Part shown: in pieces, positions 1 to 8,471 of the stretch
Layout of the letters: the number at the start of each line of letters is the position of its first letter
Numbering within the stretch: the stretch's first letter is position 1
IMG/VR virus record: IMGVR_UViG_3300021197_000610
Span: 1-56,729 of that record
Strand: one strand, 5' to 3'
Length of the DNA: 56,729 nucleotides
Source: a virus
Translations under genes and position numbers: made by a program
The notes under the pieces: model-generated
Databases searched by the model: none
Seen by the model: the letters and a program-made list of their open reading frames with translations, nothing else
What the model was told of the DNA's origin: nothing

Positions 1-1281
1 GGTCTATTTTTAGGTGTAGCAAAAAACATAGAAAGATTTTCTAACTCTGCAGGTGGTGGTTTCTTAATCCCATTTGGTAGGTTTTTTAATACTGCAACTG
101 CAATGCTAGGTGACTACAGTGGGTTTAATGCACTTAAACACGTAACAACTTCTGTCGGTAAAATGAAAAACCCTTTTGATGATGAAGGTCAGTATCTTCT
201 TTCAAAAGGTATAGTTGGATGGGGTGCTCTTTTAATGCCTCGTCAAGAATTTGGACTAGGAAAATCAGAGTATGAAGCAGCTAAAGAAAGAGTTGAGTCT
301 GGTCAAACTTGGAACTATGAAGAATTGACTGATGGATCTCGTAGAGATTATACTTATGATGCTCCTCAAAACTACATGAGAATACTAGCCCAGGCTCTTG
401 CACATAGACAAATAGATGGTAGGGTTCCTACAGATTTAAAAGAAGAGATGGCAGAAATACTTGTTGGTCAAACTTTTAGACAAACTGGTGAAGTCTACGA
501 TACTTTTAAAGATTATTTTTCTTTTGTTATTGACGGAAATATAGAAGATAATTTTATGGCAAGTGTAGAACTCCTTAGTGGAGGATTTTCTAGAATAGTT
601 TCTGGGGGTACAAGGTTTATGGACCCCTTAAATACAATGGCTGCTTTTGCTACTCAAGATTTTACTCAACCAGATCGTAGACAGGGAAATGAGGTCTACA
701 ATAACTCTATAAGATATATAGATAAGATACCTGAGATGATTGGGGTATCTATTAACAATAATCCAGAACGTAATATATCTACAAGACAACAAAGTAATTT
801 TGATTTCGGTAGGATGTCAGGTGCAAGAGGAGACAGAGGACCATCACCTGCAGAACGTCTTGCAGGATCTGTAGGTAAATCTGCTTGGAAAGCAATACGT
901 TTTGATGGAGAGCCTGAGTTAAAAAATAGATTGGATGACTTTGTTCAGGAGGTATTTAATTTAGAAGCATCTATATTAATAGAGGATGGATTCTTACAGT
1001 TACCTTTACATAAAAGAGAAGAAAAGTATGCAAAACTAGTAAGACGAGTAAAGGATAGGGCAAAATCTATTTTAAGTTCTAGCTCAAAGAGTAGTGATAA
1101 ACTAATGTCTTTGGAGATGGAAGTATTAAAAGCACCTAAACGTACACTACGAGATGCTTTGGATGCAGCAGGTTATGATGGTGAGGTAACTGACTTAAAA
1201 AGTATGGAGGATGGTGAAGCAAAGCTGCAATACTTACTTTACCTAATTAAATATGCAGACGACATAATGTATGCAGATTAA
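1..1281 (+). CDS. C-terminal part of large virion protein (partial at left edge)
   Basis: The frame is open from base 1, so the gene begins outside the window; 426 residues are visible before TAA. I do not recognise a catalytic domain. The protein is mixed charged and hydrophobic, with an acidic, helical-looking C-terminus. The open frame at the right edge (starting at 55803) ends in the frame in which this one begins, so the two may be halves of one protein of about 735 residues if the molecule is circular. Position after the lysozyme-domain and other large virion genes suggests an internal or ejected virion protein. That role is inference. It ends at a strong hairpin where the leftward genes converge. 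Confidence 0.7.
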   Translation, partial: GLFLGVAKNIERFSNSAGGGFLIPFGRFFNTATAMLGDYSGFNALKHVTTSVGKMKNPFDDEGQYLLSKGIVGWGALLMPRQEFGLGKSEYEAAKERVESGQTWNYEELTDGSRRDYTYDAPQNYMRILAQALAHRQIDGRVPTDLKEEMAEILVGQTFRQTGEVYDTFKDYFSFVIDGNIEDNFMASVELLSGGFSRIVSGGTRFMDPLNTMAAFATQDFTQPDRRQGNEVYNNSIRYIDKIPEMIGVSINNNPERNISTRQQSNFDFGRMSGARGDRGPSPAERLAGSVGKSAWKAIRFDGEPELKNRLDDFVQEVFNLEASILIEDGFLQLPLHKREEKYAKLVRRVKDRAKSILSSSSKSSDKLMSLEMEVLKAPKRTLRDALDAAGYDGEVTDLKSMEDGEAKLQYLLYLIKYADDIMYAD

Positions 1282-1287
1282 GTAAAA

Positions 1288-1313
1288 GGGGGCGTTAAGC
1301 CCCCTCTTTTTTT
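1288..1313. terminator. Bidirectional intrinsic terminator between converging arms
   Basis: A perfect 6-bp GGGGGC/GCCCCC stem (1288-1293 with 1299-1304) has a 5-base loop and is followed by a T-rich run on the plus strand; an A run lies on the other side. It sits exactly where the rightward virion arm meets the end of the leftward arm. The leftward DUF3310 stop codon lies within the loop and stem. Confidence 0.85.
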
Positions 1314-1597
1314 GATTCATGCTCTATCAAAGCATTAAGATACCAACTGGCTTTCTTCAAATCTTCTACACCATTCTTATAACGCCATCGGTGTAGATAC
1401 TTTGCAACGTTACCTCTAAAGTAACCTGTAAGCTCTTCGTCATCTAAAAAGTCTTTGATATAGTCGATACATTCAATCAACCCTTTACCGTAGTGCTCAG
1501 GTCTTTTTACTGGATCATAATCATTACCCATAGTCAATGTTGTAGGGCTATCTGAATTTATAGTTAATGTAGCTAAAGCATCATCAATGTCTATCAT
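1295..1597 (-). CDS. DUF3310 protein (T7 gp1.7-like nucleotide kinase family)
   Basis: The 100-residue protein carries the family's hallmark run: DPVKRPEHYGKG, then ECIDYIKDFL, GYFRGNVAKYL and NGVEDLKKASWYL. DUF3310 is found in phage T7 gp1.7, a nucleotide kinase acting on dTMP and dGMP, so a role in deoxynucleotide supply is likely. The first 25 residues are unlike the domain and may be a variable leader. It is the last gene of the leftward replication arm, overlaps its upstream neighbour by four bases (ATGA type) and ends in the terminator. Confidence 0.85.
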   Translation of the reverse strand: MIDIDDALATLTINSDSPTTLTMGNDYDPVKRPEHYGKGLIECIDYIKDFLDDEELTGYFRGNVAKYLHRWRYKNGVEDLKKASWYLNALIEHESKKEGA

Positions 1598-2040
1598 AAA
1601 GTTATTAACTCCGCATCTGTATAGGGAATATGAAAGAAAGTTTCTCCACGCCAGATATTTCTACCCTTTGCTTCTTTAATAGTGCTGTCGGTCATTAAGG
1701 TATCTTTAATACGCCAAGCCTTAGTTAGGTCTTTGTTAAAGACATAAAAGTTAAGGACTCCGTTTTGATCTTTATATTTCTCAACTAGCCTACGTTTACG
1801 AGCAGGTATACGAATTTCATGCCAGTGTGTCGGCCAATCCCCATCCCAAGCTACCTTAACTTCAGCTTCATTGAAGTATGTAAAGGTATCTTTCTTAGAT
1901 ACAACATCTACATTATAGTCTTCCTTGTCACTTACGATTGAGTGACCTTTAGCTTGTAGGTAAACTGCAAGCTTTTCTTTTGCCTTTTGATCGTAAGCCT
2001 CATATAAAGATTTACTAAAGGGTCTGTTAGTTCTTTTCAT
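1594..2040 (-). CDS. Putative PD-(D/E)XK-fold nuclease
   Basis: This 148-residue protein shows DYNVDVV, then FNEAEVKVAW, matching the D...(D/E)XK spacing of PD-(D/E)XK nucleases, followed by a basic stretch (IPARKRRL). No zinc motif or second domain is visible. It sits among nucleotide and replication genes and overlaps the next gene by four bases. A role in DNA processing or in breaking down host DNA is plausible. The fold call comes only from the motif, so the specific function is unknown. Confidence 0.5.
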   Translation of the reverse strand: MKRTNRPFSKSLYEAYDQKAKEKLAVYLQAKGHSIVSDKEDYNVDVVSKKDTFTYFNEAEVKVAWDGDWPTHWHEIRIPARKRRLVEKYKDQNGVLNFYVFNKDLTKAWRIKDTLMTDSTIKEAKGRNIWRGETFFHIPYTDAELITL

Positions 2041-2192
2041 TTACCTTGTCCCCTGTAAGGTTTGGTGGATCTACGTTTGTGTTTGTTCATAGATCCAAGT
2101 TTCATTGTCGATACTCTCTTTGATTGAGAGGTCTTCTTCTTTAAAGGCTGATGTGAGTTAGCTGCTGCACCCACAATCTGAATTTTAGCCAT
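2037..2192 (-). CDS. Small basic protein, 51 residues
   Basis: A short gene read from ATG at 2192 with AAAGGAG seven bases upstream. Its TGA overlaps the ATG of the following nuclease gene (ATGA). The product is strongly basic (KKKTSQSKR, NKHKRRSTK), which suggests nucleic-acid or acidic-protein binding, but no known domain is evident. It fills the gap between the ribonucleotide reductase stop and the nuclease start. Confidence 0.65.
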   Translation of the reverse strand: MAKIQIVGAAANSHQPLKKKTSQSKRVSTMKLGSMNKHKRRSTKPYRGQGK

Positions 2193-2203
2193 GCTCCTTT
2201 CTC

Positions 2204-4102
2204 CTATACTAAATCAACCATTTCACAAACATCACCAGTACAAGCTAAAGTCTGAGTACCTGCAGTGTTATCCTCTTTCTCATACTCTGAAAGCTTTGCC
2301 CAGTCAATACTTTTTGGCATTACTCTAGATAATTTTTTATAGTCGTCTTTTGTGCACCACTGGTACGGAGCTTGCTGATAAGTATGTTCGTTATAAGGTA
2401 AGAAGCTTACCCCAGACATCTCATCAAAGTGCTCGTAAACAAATGCACCTACTTCAAACCATTCATCCTTTCTTACATTAATTGTTACACTTGGCTTATG
2501 CTCACACCAATGTCTTTGATACATCAACCATGTATTTAGTTGTTGAATAGCTGAGACATTGTCAGTGACTATTGCTCCTTGAGGAGCTTTAACTGGAAAT
2601 GAAAACACAGTTGTTTGATCTGGCTTCATGAAATCAGCTTCACTTGGAATACCCTGATCTTTCATAAACTGTGTTAGTGGATCTTTGTTATCACCTCTTA
2701 CAGTTCTTATGTAATGTGGTGAATGCCTTGGGTGTATACCTGATGCAGAGTCCACAAGTTGTGAGACTGTACCGCTAGGTTTCACGCAGGTAATTGCTGT
2801 TGAGTGTGGAATGCCAAGGCGGTCAGCCCAATCAGCGTTAGTATGAACAGCAGTTTCTCGTAAATGTTCAAGGGTCTTCTCCAATCCTTTGTTTTTAATT
2901 GTTAGTAGTTGATTGTCCATTATCCCTGTGAGAGACACACCGAGCAATCGTTCTTCTTCTGTATTTCGCTGCCACACCTTTCGCAGATATGGGAACTGGG
3001 TGTACGTGCTTTGTATCGTCCCAAGTATTGTGGCACATCTGATCTTTCTTTCCAAGTCTTCAATCGTGTCAGTGGCACGTACCACAACTTCTGTAAGATT
3101 GCAGAACTGGTATGGGCGTAAGATAATCTCACTACAAGGATTAGTTCCGAACTCAAAGTCAGGATCACGTCTACCATTCTTTGCAGCTTGTTTTTTAGAT
3201 GCTTCCCTGTTAAATACACCACGTTCTCCACTTCCTGATTCTACCAGTGCCATCCATTCTCTCATGAATGATACACTGTCTGGTTTCTCTGTATAAGAAA
3301 CAGAGTTGTTTGCTAAAGCTCTTTGTGGATTGTTGTCCCACCAGTTACCTGATTTAGCATGACGCATTCTGTCATCTGACAAGTTAGATAAACTTATCAT
3401 TGCAGATCTACGAACACCACCTACTACTACAACCTCACCAATCTTACACATCAGATCGTGACACTCAATTGATGATAGCCTACGTCCTTGTGCCTCCTTA
3501 AATATGCTCACTGAAAAGTTGAATAAGTCAACCAGTGGTGCAGGGCCAGATGCTCTACCGCCAAAGGTTTTAAGTCTTGCACCTGCAGGACGAACTTTAG
3601 AGACATCCCACTTAGGAATCTCACCTGCCCACAAGAGAGCTAACACTTGTCTGAACGCCTTAGCCCACCCTTCCTTGCTGTCCTTTACCACAATGGTAGT
3701 ATCACTATCGAACAGTTCAGGCACTTCGGGAAGCTTGCTAATGAACTGCCTCTCGACACTGAAGCCGACACCAGTACCACAGAGCAAGATAAACATAGCC
3801 TCATCGAAGGACTTAGGGTCGTCTACGGGTAAATAACTACAGTTATACCCTGCAGTATTATCTCTTTCTAAAGCTGGACCTGCAGTCATCATGGCTCGCA
3901 TAGAAGGCATAACTTCTAAGCTAAGTATAGCTTCTCTTATCTCATTGTATACCTTATGATCAATGTCATAGCCTACAACGTTACCCATGTAACGGTCTAC
4001 TGTCTCTGACCAAGACTCTCGTCTTCCCTCTTTTTCAAGCCAACGAGCATACCGTGAGGTATGTATAAAGGCTTGATAGTCAGTTGGTAAATAGTTATTC
4101 AT
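2204..4102 (-). CDS. nrdJ: Class II (B12-dependent) ribonucleoside-triphosphate reductase
   Basis: A 632-residue monomeric adenosylcobalamin-dependent reductase that makes deoxynucleotides from ribonucleotides. The active-site run NPCSE carries the thiyl Cys (residue 323) and Glu 325. Upstream motifs GTGVGFSVE, NCSYLPV and GGVRRSA fit the family. A C-terminal CTGDVC pair is in place to re-reduce the active site. Length is a little under the Lactobacillus-type enzyme (about 740). No intein is visible. It needs cobalamin from the host, a common choice in marine phages. It overlaps mazG by four bases and works with ThyX, MazG and DUF3310 in dNTP supply. Confidence 0.92.
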   Translation of the reverse strand: MNNYLPTDYQAFIHTSRYARWLEKEGRRESWSETVDRYMGNVVGYDIDHKVYNEIREAILSLEVMPSMRAMMTAGPALERDNTAGYNCSYLPVDDPKSFDEAMFILLCGTGVGFSVERQFISKLPEVPELFDSDTTIVVKDSKEGWAKAFRQVLALLWAGEIPKWDVSKVRPAGARLKTFGGRASGPAPLVDLFNFSVSIFKEAQGRRLSSIECHDLMCKIGEVVVVGGVRRSAMISLSNLSDDRMRHAKSGNWWDNNPQRALANNSVSYTEKPDSVSFMREWMALVESGSGERGVFNREASKKQAAKNGRRDPDFEFGTNPCSEIILRPYQFCNLTEVVVRATDTIEDLERKIRCATILGTIQSTYTQFPYLRKVWQRNTEEERLLGVSLTGIMDNQLLTIKNKGLEKTLEHLRETAVHTNADWADRLGIPHSTAITCVKPSGTVSQLVDSASGIHPRHSPHYIRTVRGDNKDPLTQFMKDQGIPSEADFMKPDQTTVFSFPVKAPQGAIVTDNVSAIQQLNTWLMYQRHWCEHKPSVTINVRKDEWFEVGAFVYEHFDEMSGVSFLPYNEHTYQQAPYQWCTKDDYKKLSRVMPKSIDWAKLSEYEKEDNTAGTQTLACTGDVCEMVDLV

Positions 4103-4467
4103 CTTTTATCCCCCGATCCAGATATTACACCACGTTTTTGTCTGTCTTGTAGCTTAGTGAGATTGGCACGAGCTACATCATTCATATTAATATTTAGATC
4201 CCTACATAACGCAGCAATGTACCACAAACAATCACCAACCTCATCGGCTATAGCTTTACGATCAAAGTCACCATCACGTAAGATCTTTTTTACTTTGTTT
4301 GCAACTTCACCTGCTTCTGCAGCTAGGCCAAGTGCAGGATAGATAACAGCATGTTTACCACTGTAAATAGCAGTCTCTGCAGCACTCTTTTGATAGTCAT
4401 CCATATCCATTGAATTATAAAATTTAAAAGCTTCTATATCAGTTTCGTTTATCATATTTAACTTCAC
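4099..4467 (-). CDS. mazG: MazG-like nucleotide pyrophosphohydrolase
   Basis: The single MazG domain shows the metal-binding signature ALGLAAEAGEVANKV followed by ADEVGDCLWYIAAL. The family hydrolyses (d)NTPs or alarmone-like nucleotides to monophosphates; in marine phages it is thought to tune host nucleotide signalling. Start choice is uncertain: GTG at 4467 lies one base after GAGGAG, while ATG at 4455 is 13 bases downstream of the same sequence. The 5' end overlaps the small gene at 4439-4612 and the 3' end overlaps nrdJ. Confidence 0.85.
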   Translation of the reverse strand: MKLNMINETDIEAFKFYNSMDMDDYQKSAAETAIYSGKHAVIYPALGLAAEAGEVANKVKKILRDGDFDRKAIADEVGDCLWYIAALCRDLNINMNDVARANLTKLQDRQKRGVISGSGDKR

Positions 4468-4612
4468 ACTCCTCTACAACTATGTCATCTATATCATACA
4501 GACTTGCTTGTACCAACTCTGCAATTACGTCAGAGTTATCTCCAAACGTTTCTAAAAAATTTGCATCGTGATCTACTCTTATTACTATTGTAAGTTCGTA
4601 CTTTGTATACAT
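4439..4612 (-). CDS. Small acidic protein, 57 residues
   Basis: Read from ATG at 4612, with AGAGG upstream, to TGA at 4439, overlapping the start of mazG by 29 bases. The product is acidic and alternates beta-like and helical segments (YELTIVIRV, then DDIVVEECEV). No domain is recognised. Tight packing between two genes on the same strand, plus a clean start and stop, support it as real. Confidence 0.6.
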   Translation of the reverse strand: MYTKYELTIVIRVDHDANFLETFGDNSDVIAELVQASLYDIDDIVVEECEVKYDKRN

Positions 4613-4623
4613 GCGAAAGACCT

Positions 4624-4872
4624 CTAGTTATACTTACCATCACTAGGCATGTCAACAACAATTGGTTCAATACTTTTTCTAAAATGCTTTTTCCATTCGT
4701 AAGCATCATCAAAATCTTCAAACCAAAAATTGTCATCACCTAACTCACCATCTACTTCTGTCTTACAGACCATAAAATATCTAGAACCTTCGGGGGCATA
4801 CTCAAGGTCGTCATCCTGAACCTCGTCAATACTTATTGGACCTTCTACTACGCCCCATATTTTTACTTCCAT
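4624..4872 (-). CDS. Acidic hypothetical protein, 82 residues
   Basis: An acidic protein rich in Asp, Glu and aromatic residues (FWFEDFDDAYEWKKHF) without a recognised family. It overlaps the end of the upstream nuclease gene by ten bases and lies in the replication operon. High acidity would suit a DNA-mimic or protein-binding role, but there is no direct evidence of that. Confidence 0.6.
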   Translation of the reverse strand: MEVKIWGVVEGPISIDEVQDDDLEYAPEGSRYFMVCKTEVDGELGDDNFWFEDFDDAYEWKKHFRKSIEPIVVDMPSDGKYN

Positions 4873-5204
4873 GTTTTTATTAACTCCATATAATGATCAA
4901 GACTAATCATAGTTATCCATTCTTTTCTGTCTGCTCTAAAGAATACAACTGGCTCTCCTTTGCCATGCTTACGAGCTTGTTCAATGTAATCGTAGGCGGT
5001 CTTCATTCCAGACTTTCTGCGTTTAACTTCTACAGTAATAGGAATCTTTTTTCTAGCTGCAGGAGATAGTTGAATATCTTCACCTGTATCTCCCATAGTT
5101 GTAGACTTAATGTCATCTTCTTCAAACTGTGGGAATGTTTCCAACAACCTGTCTCTAATTTCATTTTGCCCTGTTCGACCCTTGGCTTTAGCTGCCCGTG
5201 TCAT
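4863..5204 (-). CDS. Putative PD-(D/E)XK endonuclease (Holliday-resolvase-like)
   Basis: About 113 residues. N-terminal KGRTGQNEIRDRLL supplies the early Glu, GDTGEDIQLS the Asp and ITVEVKRRK the ExK of a PD-(D/E)XK nuclease, in the order seen in Hjc-type resolvases. ATG at 5204 is preferred over TTG at 5219 because AAGAGGTG lies a few bases before it. It overlaps the preceding exonuclease by 17 bases. Resolving branched replication or packaging intermediates is the likely job; the resolvase label is inference. Confidence 0.6.
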   Translation of the reverse strand: MTRAAKAKGRTGQNEIRDRLLETFPQFEEDDIKSTTMGDTGEDIQLSPAARKKIPITVEVKRRKSGMKTAYDYIEQARKHGKGEPVVFFRADRKEWITMISLDHYMELIKTWK

Positions 5205-6051
5205 TGAACACCTCTTCAACCTTTGGTGGTTTTTCTACATGCACTAAGTATTCGATACCATAAGAGTATTGAAACATACGTACTTTAGGCCAACAAATTC
5301 TTTTGTACTCACAAAAGTGACAGGTTTTGTCTAACTTAGTATTAGGACTACTCTTACCTGCAGGTACTGGTTGAATACGATCTTTTGGTATAGCACCTGC
5401 AACTAAATCTTTAGCAGCAAGCATCTCTTCTTTTTTAGTCTCAAGGTCTTTTGTAAAATCATGGACATCTAAACATATCTCACCACTAACCTTATCTACT
5501 GCAAGAAATGCACCATGTGTTTTATCTGTTACAAGTGGATCATCTTTACCTGCATAGACATAAGAACTCAGCTGACTGATGTAACCAAAAGCATCGTTAT
5601 CTCTAAGACTACCATCCTTAAATTTCTTAAAGGCATAAGGACTGCAAGACTTAACATCTACAGTCATACCATCAATAACTGCATCACGATGACCTCGGAT
5701 GCCGTGAACATTTAATCTGTCTTGAGACCCTTTCATACTGTGACCAGAGGCTACAACCATAGCCAGTACAAGCTCTTCAATCATATCTCCATAAAAGAAA
5801 CGTAGTAGTAAATTAGCACTGAGTCGTTCTCCAAACTCAGGTTTGTTTACCTTGTACCATAGCTTACGTTTACATGGCGTACCAATAGACGAAAGAGATA
5901 AATACCCACGAGGCTCTTGGGGTTTACTAAATCTTGAGTTGGCAGACAAGGATACACTCTTACCTAACTGAGCACCTATTGTGCTGTTCCAACCACCTAG
6001 CCCATATATTACAGACTCAATGTCTTCTACTAATGTATCAATCTTTTTCAT
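5188..6051 (-). CDS. Cas4/RecB-type exonuclease with probable 4Fe-4S cluster
   Basis: A 287-residue nuclease with GHRDAVIDGMTVDVKS (the D...DxK core of PD-(D/E)XK nucleases) mid-protein. Four Cys are placed as in Cas4 and AddB: one in GTPCKRKLWY and three in CHFCEYKRIC near the C-terminus. Such enzymes resect DNA ends for recombination. It follows the ssDNA-binding protein, with a GC-rich hairpin in the gap, and the two are likely partners. There is no CRISPR context, so this is a phage recombination exonuclease rather than an adaptation gene. Confidence 0.82.
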   Translation of the reverse strand: MKKIDTLVEDIESVIYGLGGWNSTIGAQLGKSVSLSANSRFSKPQEPRGYLSLSSIGTPCKRKLWYKVNKPEFGERLSANLLLRFFYGDMIEELVLAMVVASGHSMKGSQDRLNVHGIRGHRDAVIDGMTVDVKSCSPYAFKKFKDGSLRDNDAFGYISQLSSYVYAGKDDPLVTDKTHGAFLAVDKVSGEICLDVHDFTKDLETKKEEMLAAKDLVAGAIPKDRIQPVPAGKSSPNTKLDKTCHFCEYKRICWPKVRMFQYSYGIEYLVHVEKPPKVEEVFNDTGS

Positions 6052-6070
6052 ATTTTATCCTTAAAAGGTA

Positions 6071-6086
6071 GCCCCCCGAAGGGGGC
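6071..6086 (-). terminator. Hairpin between SSB and exonuclease genes, possible attenuator
   Basis: Read leftward, a GCCCCC-TTCG-GGGGGC stem-loop is followed by TACCTTTT. The UUCG-type loop makes it very stable, but the T run is short and interrupted, so partial termination that lowers exonuclease relative to SSB is more likely than a full stop. Confidence 0.6.
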
Positions 6087-6108
6087 CACTAGTTGTTTTT
6101 GGAGGAGG

Positions 6109-6609
6109 TTAAAACAACACTTCGCCTTCTTGTTTGACTGCAGTGGGTGGCGAAGCAGTTTCCCCTGCAGTATCTCTAACGTACTCAACATGATCAAGTA
6201 CGGTAACTTTATCAAGCCTTGTACCAACAATGTTTGGTCGGCTTGTATCGTAGACAGATAGCTCTACCTCTACAGTAGACCCATTGCCAATGGAACCATC
6301 AGTATTGAAATCCCAATCAGAACCATCAGACTTTTTAACAACAGGTGCACCACTATCCCAATCCCTTCCTGTATCAAACTTACGGATAAACTTTACTTTA
6401 GTTCCACGTCCTTCTGGATCTTCCGATCCTTTCTTCATAGATCGTGAAGCTTTAAGTGAAGTTAAGTTGTCATCATCCATAATGACATCAATAGTGCAAG
6501 CACCGTTGTGATCTTTATACACACCATCGAAACCTTCCATGTCACGATTTTGTGTAAATACTTTTGCCCATTCAGCAATGCCAGTTAATTTAACTTTACG
6601 TGTAGCCAT
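6109..6609 (-). CDS. Single-stranded DNA-binding protein (T7 gp2.5-like)
   Basis: A 166-residue protein with beta-rich central sequence and an acidic C-terminal end finishing EGEVLF, a layout shared with T7 gp2.5, whose acidic tail with terminal Phe docks to polymerase and helicase. It is directly upstream of the exonuclease and downstream of DNA polymerase in the leftward operon, as expected for a replisome SSB. The family call rests on layout and context more than on a strict motif. A GGAGG ribosome site precedes the ATG. Confidence 0.68.
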   Translation of the reverse strand: MATRKVKLTGIAEWAKVFTQNRDMEGFDGVYKDHNGACTIDVIMDDDNLTSLKASRSMKKGSEDPEGRGTKVKFIRKFDTGRDWDSGAPVVKKSDGSDWDFNTDGSIGNGSTVEVELSVYDTSRPNIVGTRLDKVTVLDHVEYVRDTAGETASPPTAVKQEGEVLF

Positions 6610-6623
6610 TTGGCCCTCCTTTG

Positions 6624-8471
6624 TTAATGCACGTCACTGTAACGTTGACCATATTGTATGTCAATACCCAAGTCAACACTTAATTTTAACTCTTCGTTAA
6701 GTTTTTCTACCGCCCAGTTTAGGGCATCTGTATGTTCGTTTTGTTCACCAATCTTAACTAGGTTTATTGATTCATCATGGAATTGACCAATAATGTTAGG
6801 TCTCCTAGTTCTATAGTAAGCAACCCATTTGTCAAAACAATAAACACCAGTAGATTGATTTAGTGTCGAAAATACATCTTTCTTGTAACGAAGTGAATGC
6901 CAGAATTTACTGACAGGATTTTGTACCCACATTTCACCGTTAATCTGTCTTACGTTCTGGTCCTTAGCAAATGCTTTGACTGACCAGTTACGTTCCCAAT
7001 ATGCATCTAGTATTGATTGAGCATGTGGGACAGACATACCAGTAGTACGAGACAACTTAGCTGCACCTACACCATAGGTTGCGGAGTAATTAACAACCTT
7101 GTAGTTTTTTCGGATCTTTTTAAGATCAGGTCGTAATCCTTTATTGTATTCATCTATACCAACCTGAGTAATTTCACCTGCATGTTTAGCTAAGTCTAAG
7201 TGTGGGTCAAAACCCTTTTGAGACATTTCATCTACATAATCTGGATCATATGTAAACATATAGTGTCTCTTAGTCGTATCTTCAAGGGATACCATATCAG
7301 CACCGCAAAGAACATAACCCTCTGGAGCAACCAGACAACTACGTATTTCTTTACCCCACGGCCTGTCTACCCCAGGTAGATTGACTAATGGTTTTCTGTG
7401 TTTAAAACGCAGAGTATTAGTAAATCCGTCAATCTCAGCCCTAACATAGCCATCCCTTTCTGTTTCTAAAAAACCATTGAATATACCTAATCTATGTTGC
7501 AGCATAGAAAAGTCAATTAAATTTTTTACTGCAGGATTATTTTCTGCAAGTCTTTTGACTGACTTTGTTAGACCATCGTCATCACGGACTTTTGGTATTT
7601 TACGTTCTGATCCATCATCCTCCTTTTTAAAAGTAAATGTACATGGTTCCCAACCAAGGGAAAATAACCACTCTTTAATCTGTGGGACAGACTTTGGATT
7701 AGGAGTTTCCCAACCTTTAATTACTTCTATTTCCCCATCATAATGAGCAGGTAACTTTTGCTCTGCTAACAAATCAAACCAACGTTGGCCATGAGCTGAA
7801 GCAGTACCATCTTTTTTAAAACAAACTTTTGGTTTTGTTTTCTTGCTTGTAACTTTGCGTTGAGGCATAACAGCAACTAGTTGTGTCTCCTCTTCAGACA
7901 GCAAGTTGGTAAGATCCTCTTGACACTTTTCTGCTAACTTCCTGTCTAGTTTCCAACCGACTGTTTCGGCTGTATATGCACACTCCATTTTGAATTGAAG
8001 GTATCTGAAAAACTTGTCGAGGTTTACCTTGTCTTTGTATATGAACATAAATCTTTTTAGAAGATTTTGCCACAAGCACCAATTTATCTTTACATCTTCC
8101 GTACATCGGTGAGCATACTCCTCTCTTGATAGGTTAGTCCAATCATTAATCTGTGGTTTAGGTATGCCAAAGTCTTCTCCAAAAGACTCTAGTCCGTGCT
8201 TCTTACCACGATCATGGTTAATAACCCAAGACATTGGTAATGTATCAAATAAACGTGACTCTACATTAATTCCAAGTATCTTTTTTATTAGTGGTACATC
8301 ATACCTAATAATGTTATGACCAATCAAACCAGATTGACTCAGTAACAGATCACGCATGTCAGAGTAATTAAACAAAGTTTTATAATCTTTGCCATCACTG
8401 GTATAAGACAGACAATGTATTTTTGTTGCTGTGTCTAACAAACCGTCAGCTTCTACATCAAATACGATCAT
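6624..8471 (-). CDS. polA: Family A DNA polymerase with 3'-5' exonuclease domain
   Basis: The 615-residue replicase has an N-terminal proofreading domain (FDVEADGL, then GHNIIRYDVPLI), and polymerase motifs GADMVSLEDTTKRH (motif A), RKNYKVVNYSATYG (motif B) and GQFHDESI (motif C with the catalytic HDE). The residue matching E. coli Phe762 is Tyr462, as in T7. Surveys of marine phages associate Tyr at this site with fast, lytic replication. There is no 5'-3' exonuclease domain. Start and stop overlap neighbours by ATGA, so it is translated along with the primase-helicase. Confidence 0.95.
   Translation of the reverse strand: MIVFDVEADGLLDTATKIHCLSYTSDGKDYKTLFNYSDMRDLLLSQSGLIGHNIIRYDVPLIKKILGINVESRLFDTLPMSWVINHDRGKKHGLESFGEDFGIPKPQINDWTNLSREEYAHRCTEDVKINWCLWQNLLKRFMFIYKDKVNLDKFFRYLQFKMECAYTAETVGWKLDRKLAEKCQEDLTNLLSEEETQLVAVMPQRKVTSKKTKPKVCFKKDGTASAHGQRWFDLLAEQKLPAHYDGEIEVIKGWETPNPKSVPQIKEWLFSLGWEPCTFTFKKEDDGSERKIPKVRDDDGLTKSVKRLAENNPAVKNLIDFSMLQHRLGIFNGFLETERDGYVRAEIDGFTNTLRFKHRKPLVNLPGVDRPWGKEIRSCLVAPEGYVLCGADMVSLEDTTKRHYMFTYDPDYVDEMSQKGFDPHLDLAKHAGEITQVGIDEYNKGLRPDLKKIRKNYKVVNYSATYGVGAAKLSRTTGMSVPHAQSILDAYWERNWSVKAFAKDQNVRQINGEMWVQNPVSKFWHSLRYKKDVFSTLNQSTGVYCFDKWVAYYRTRRPNIIGQFHDESINLVKIGEQNEHTDALNWAVEKLNEELKLSVDLGIDIQYGQRYSDVH

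Noticed and set aside
2909-3836. Several plus-strand frames opposite the ribonucleotide reductase, and a second minus frame at 2920-3231
   Set aside because: They mirror the strongly conserved reductase frame and show no protein-like motifs of their own.
5188-6051. CRISPR adaptation gene because of the Cas4-like nuclease
   Set aside because: No repeat array, cas1 or cas2 nearby; the gene sits with SSB and polymerase, so a recombination role is simpler.
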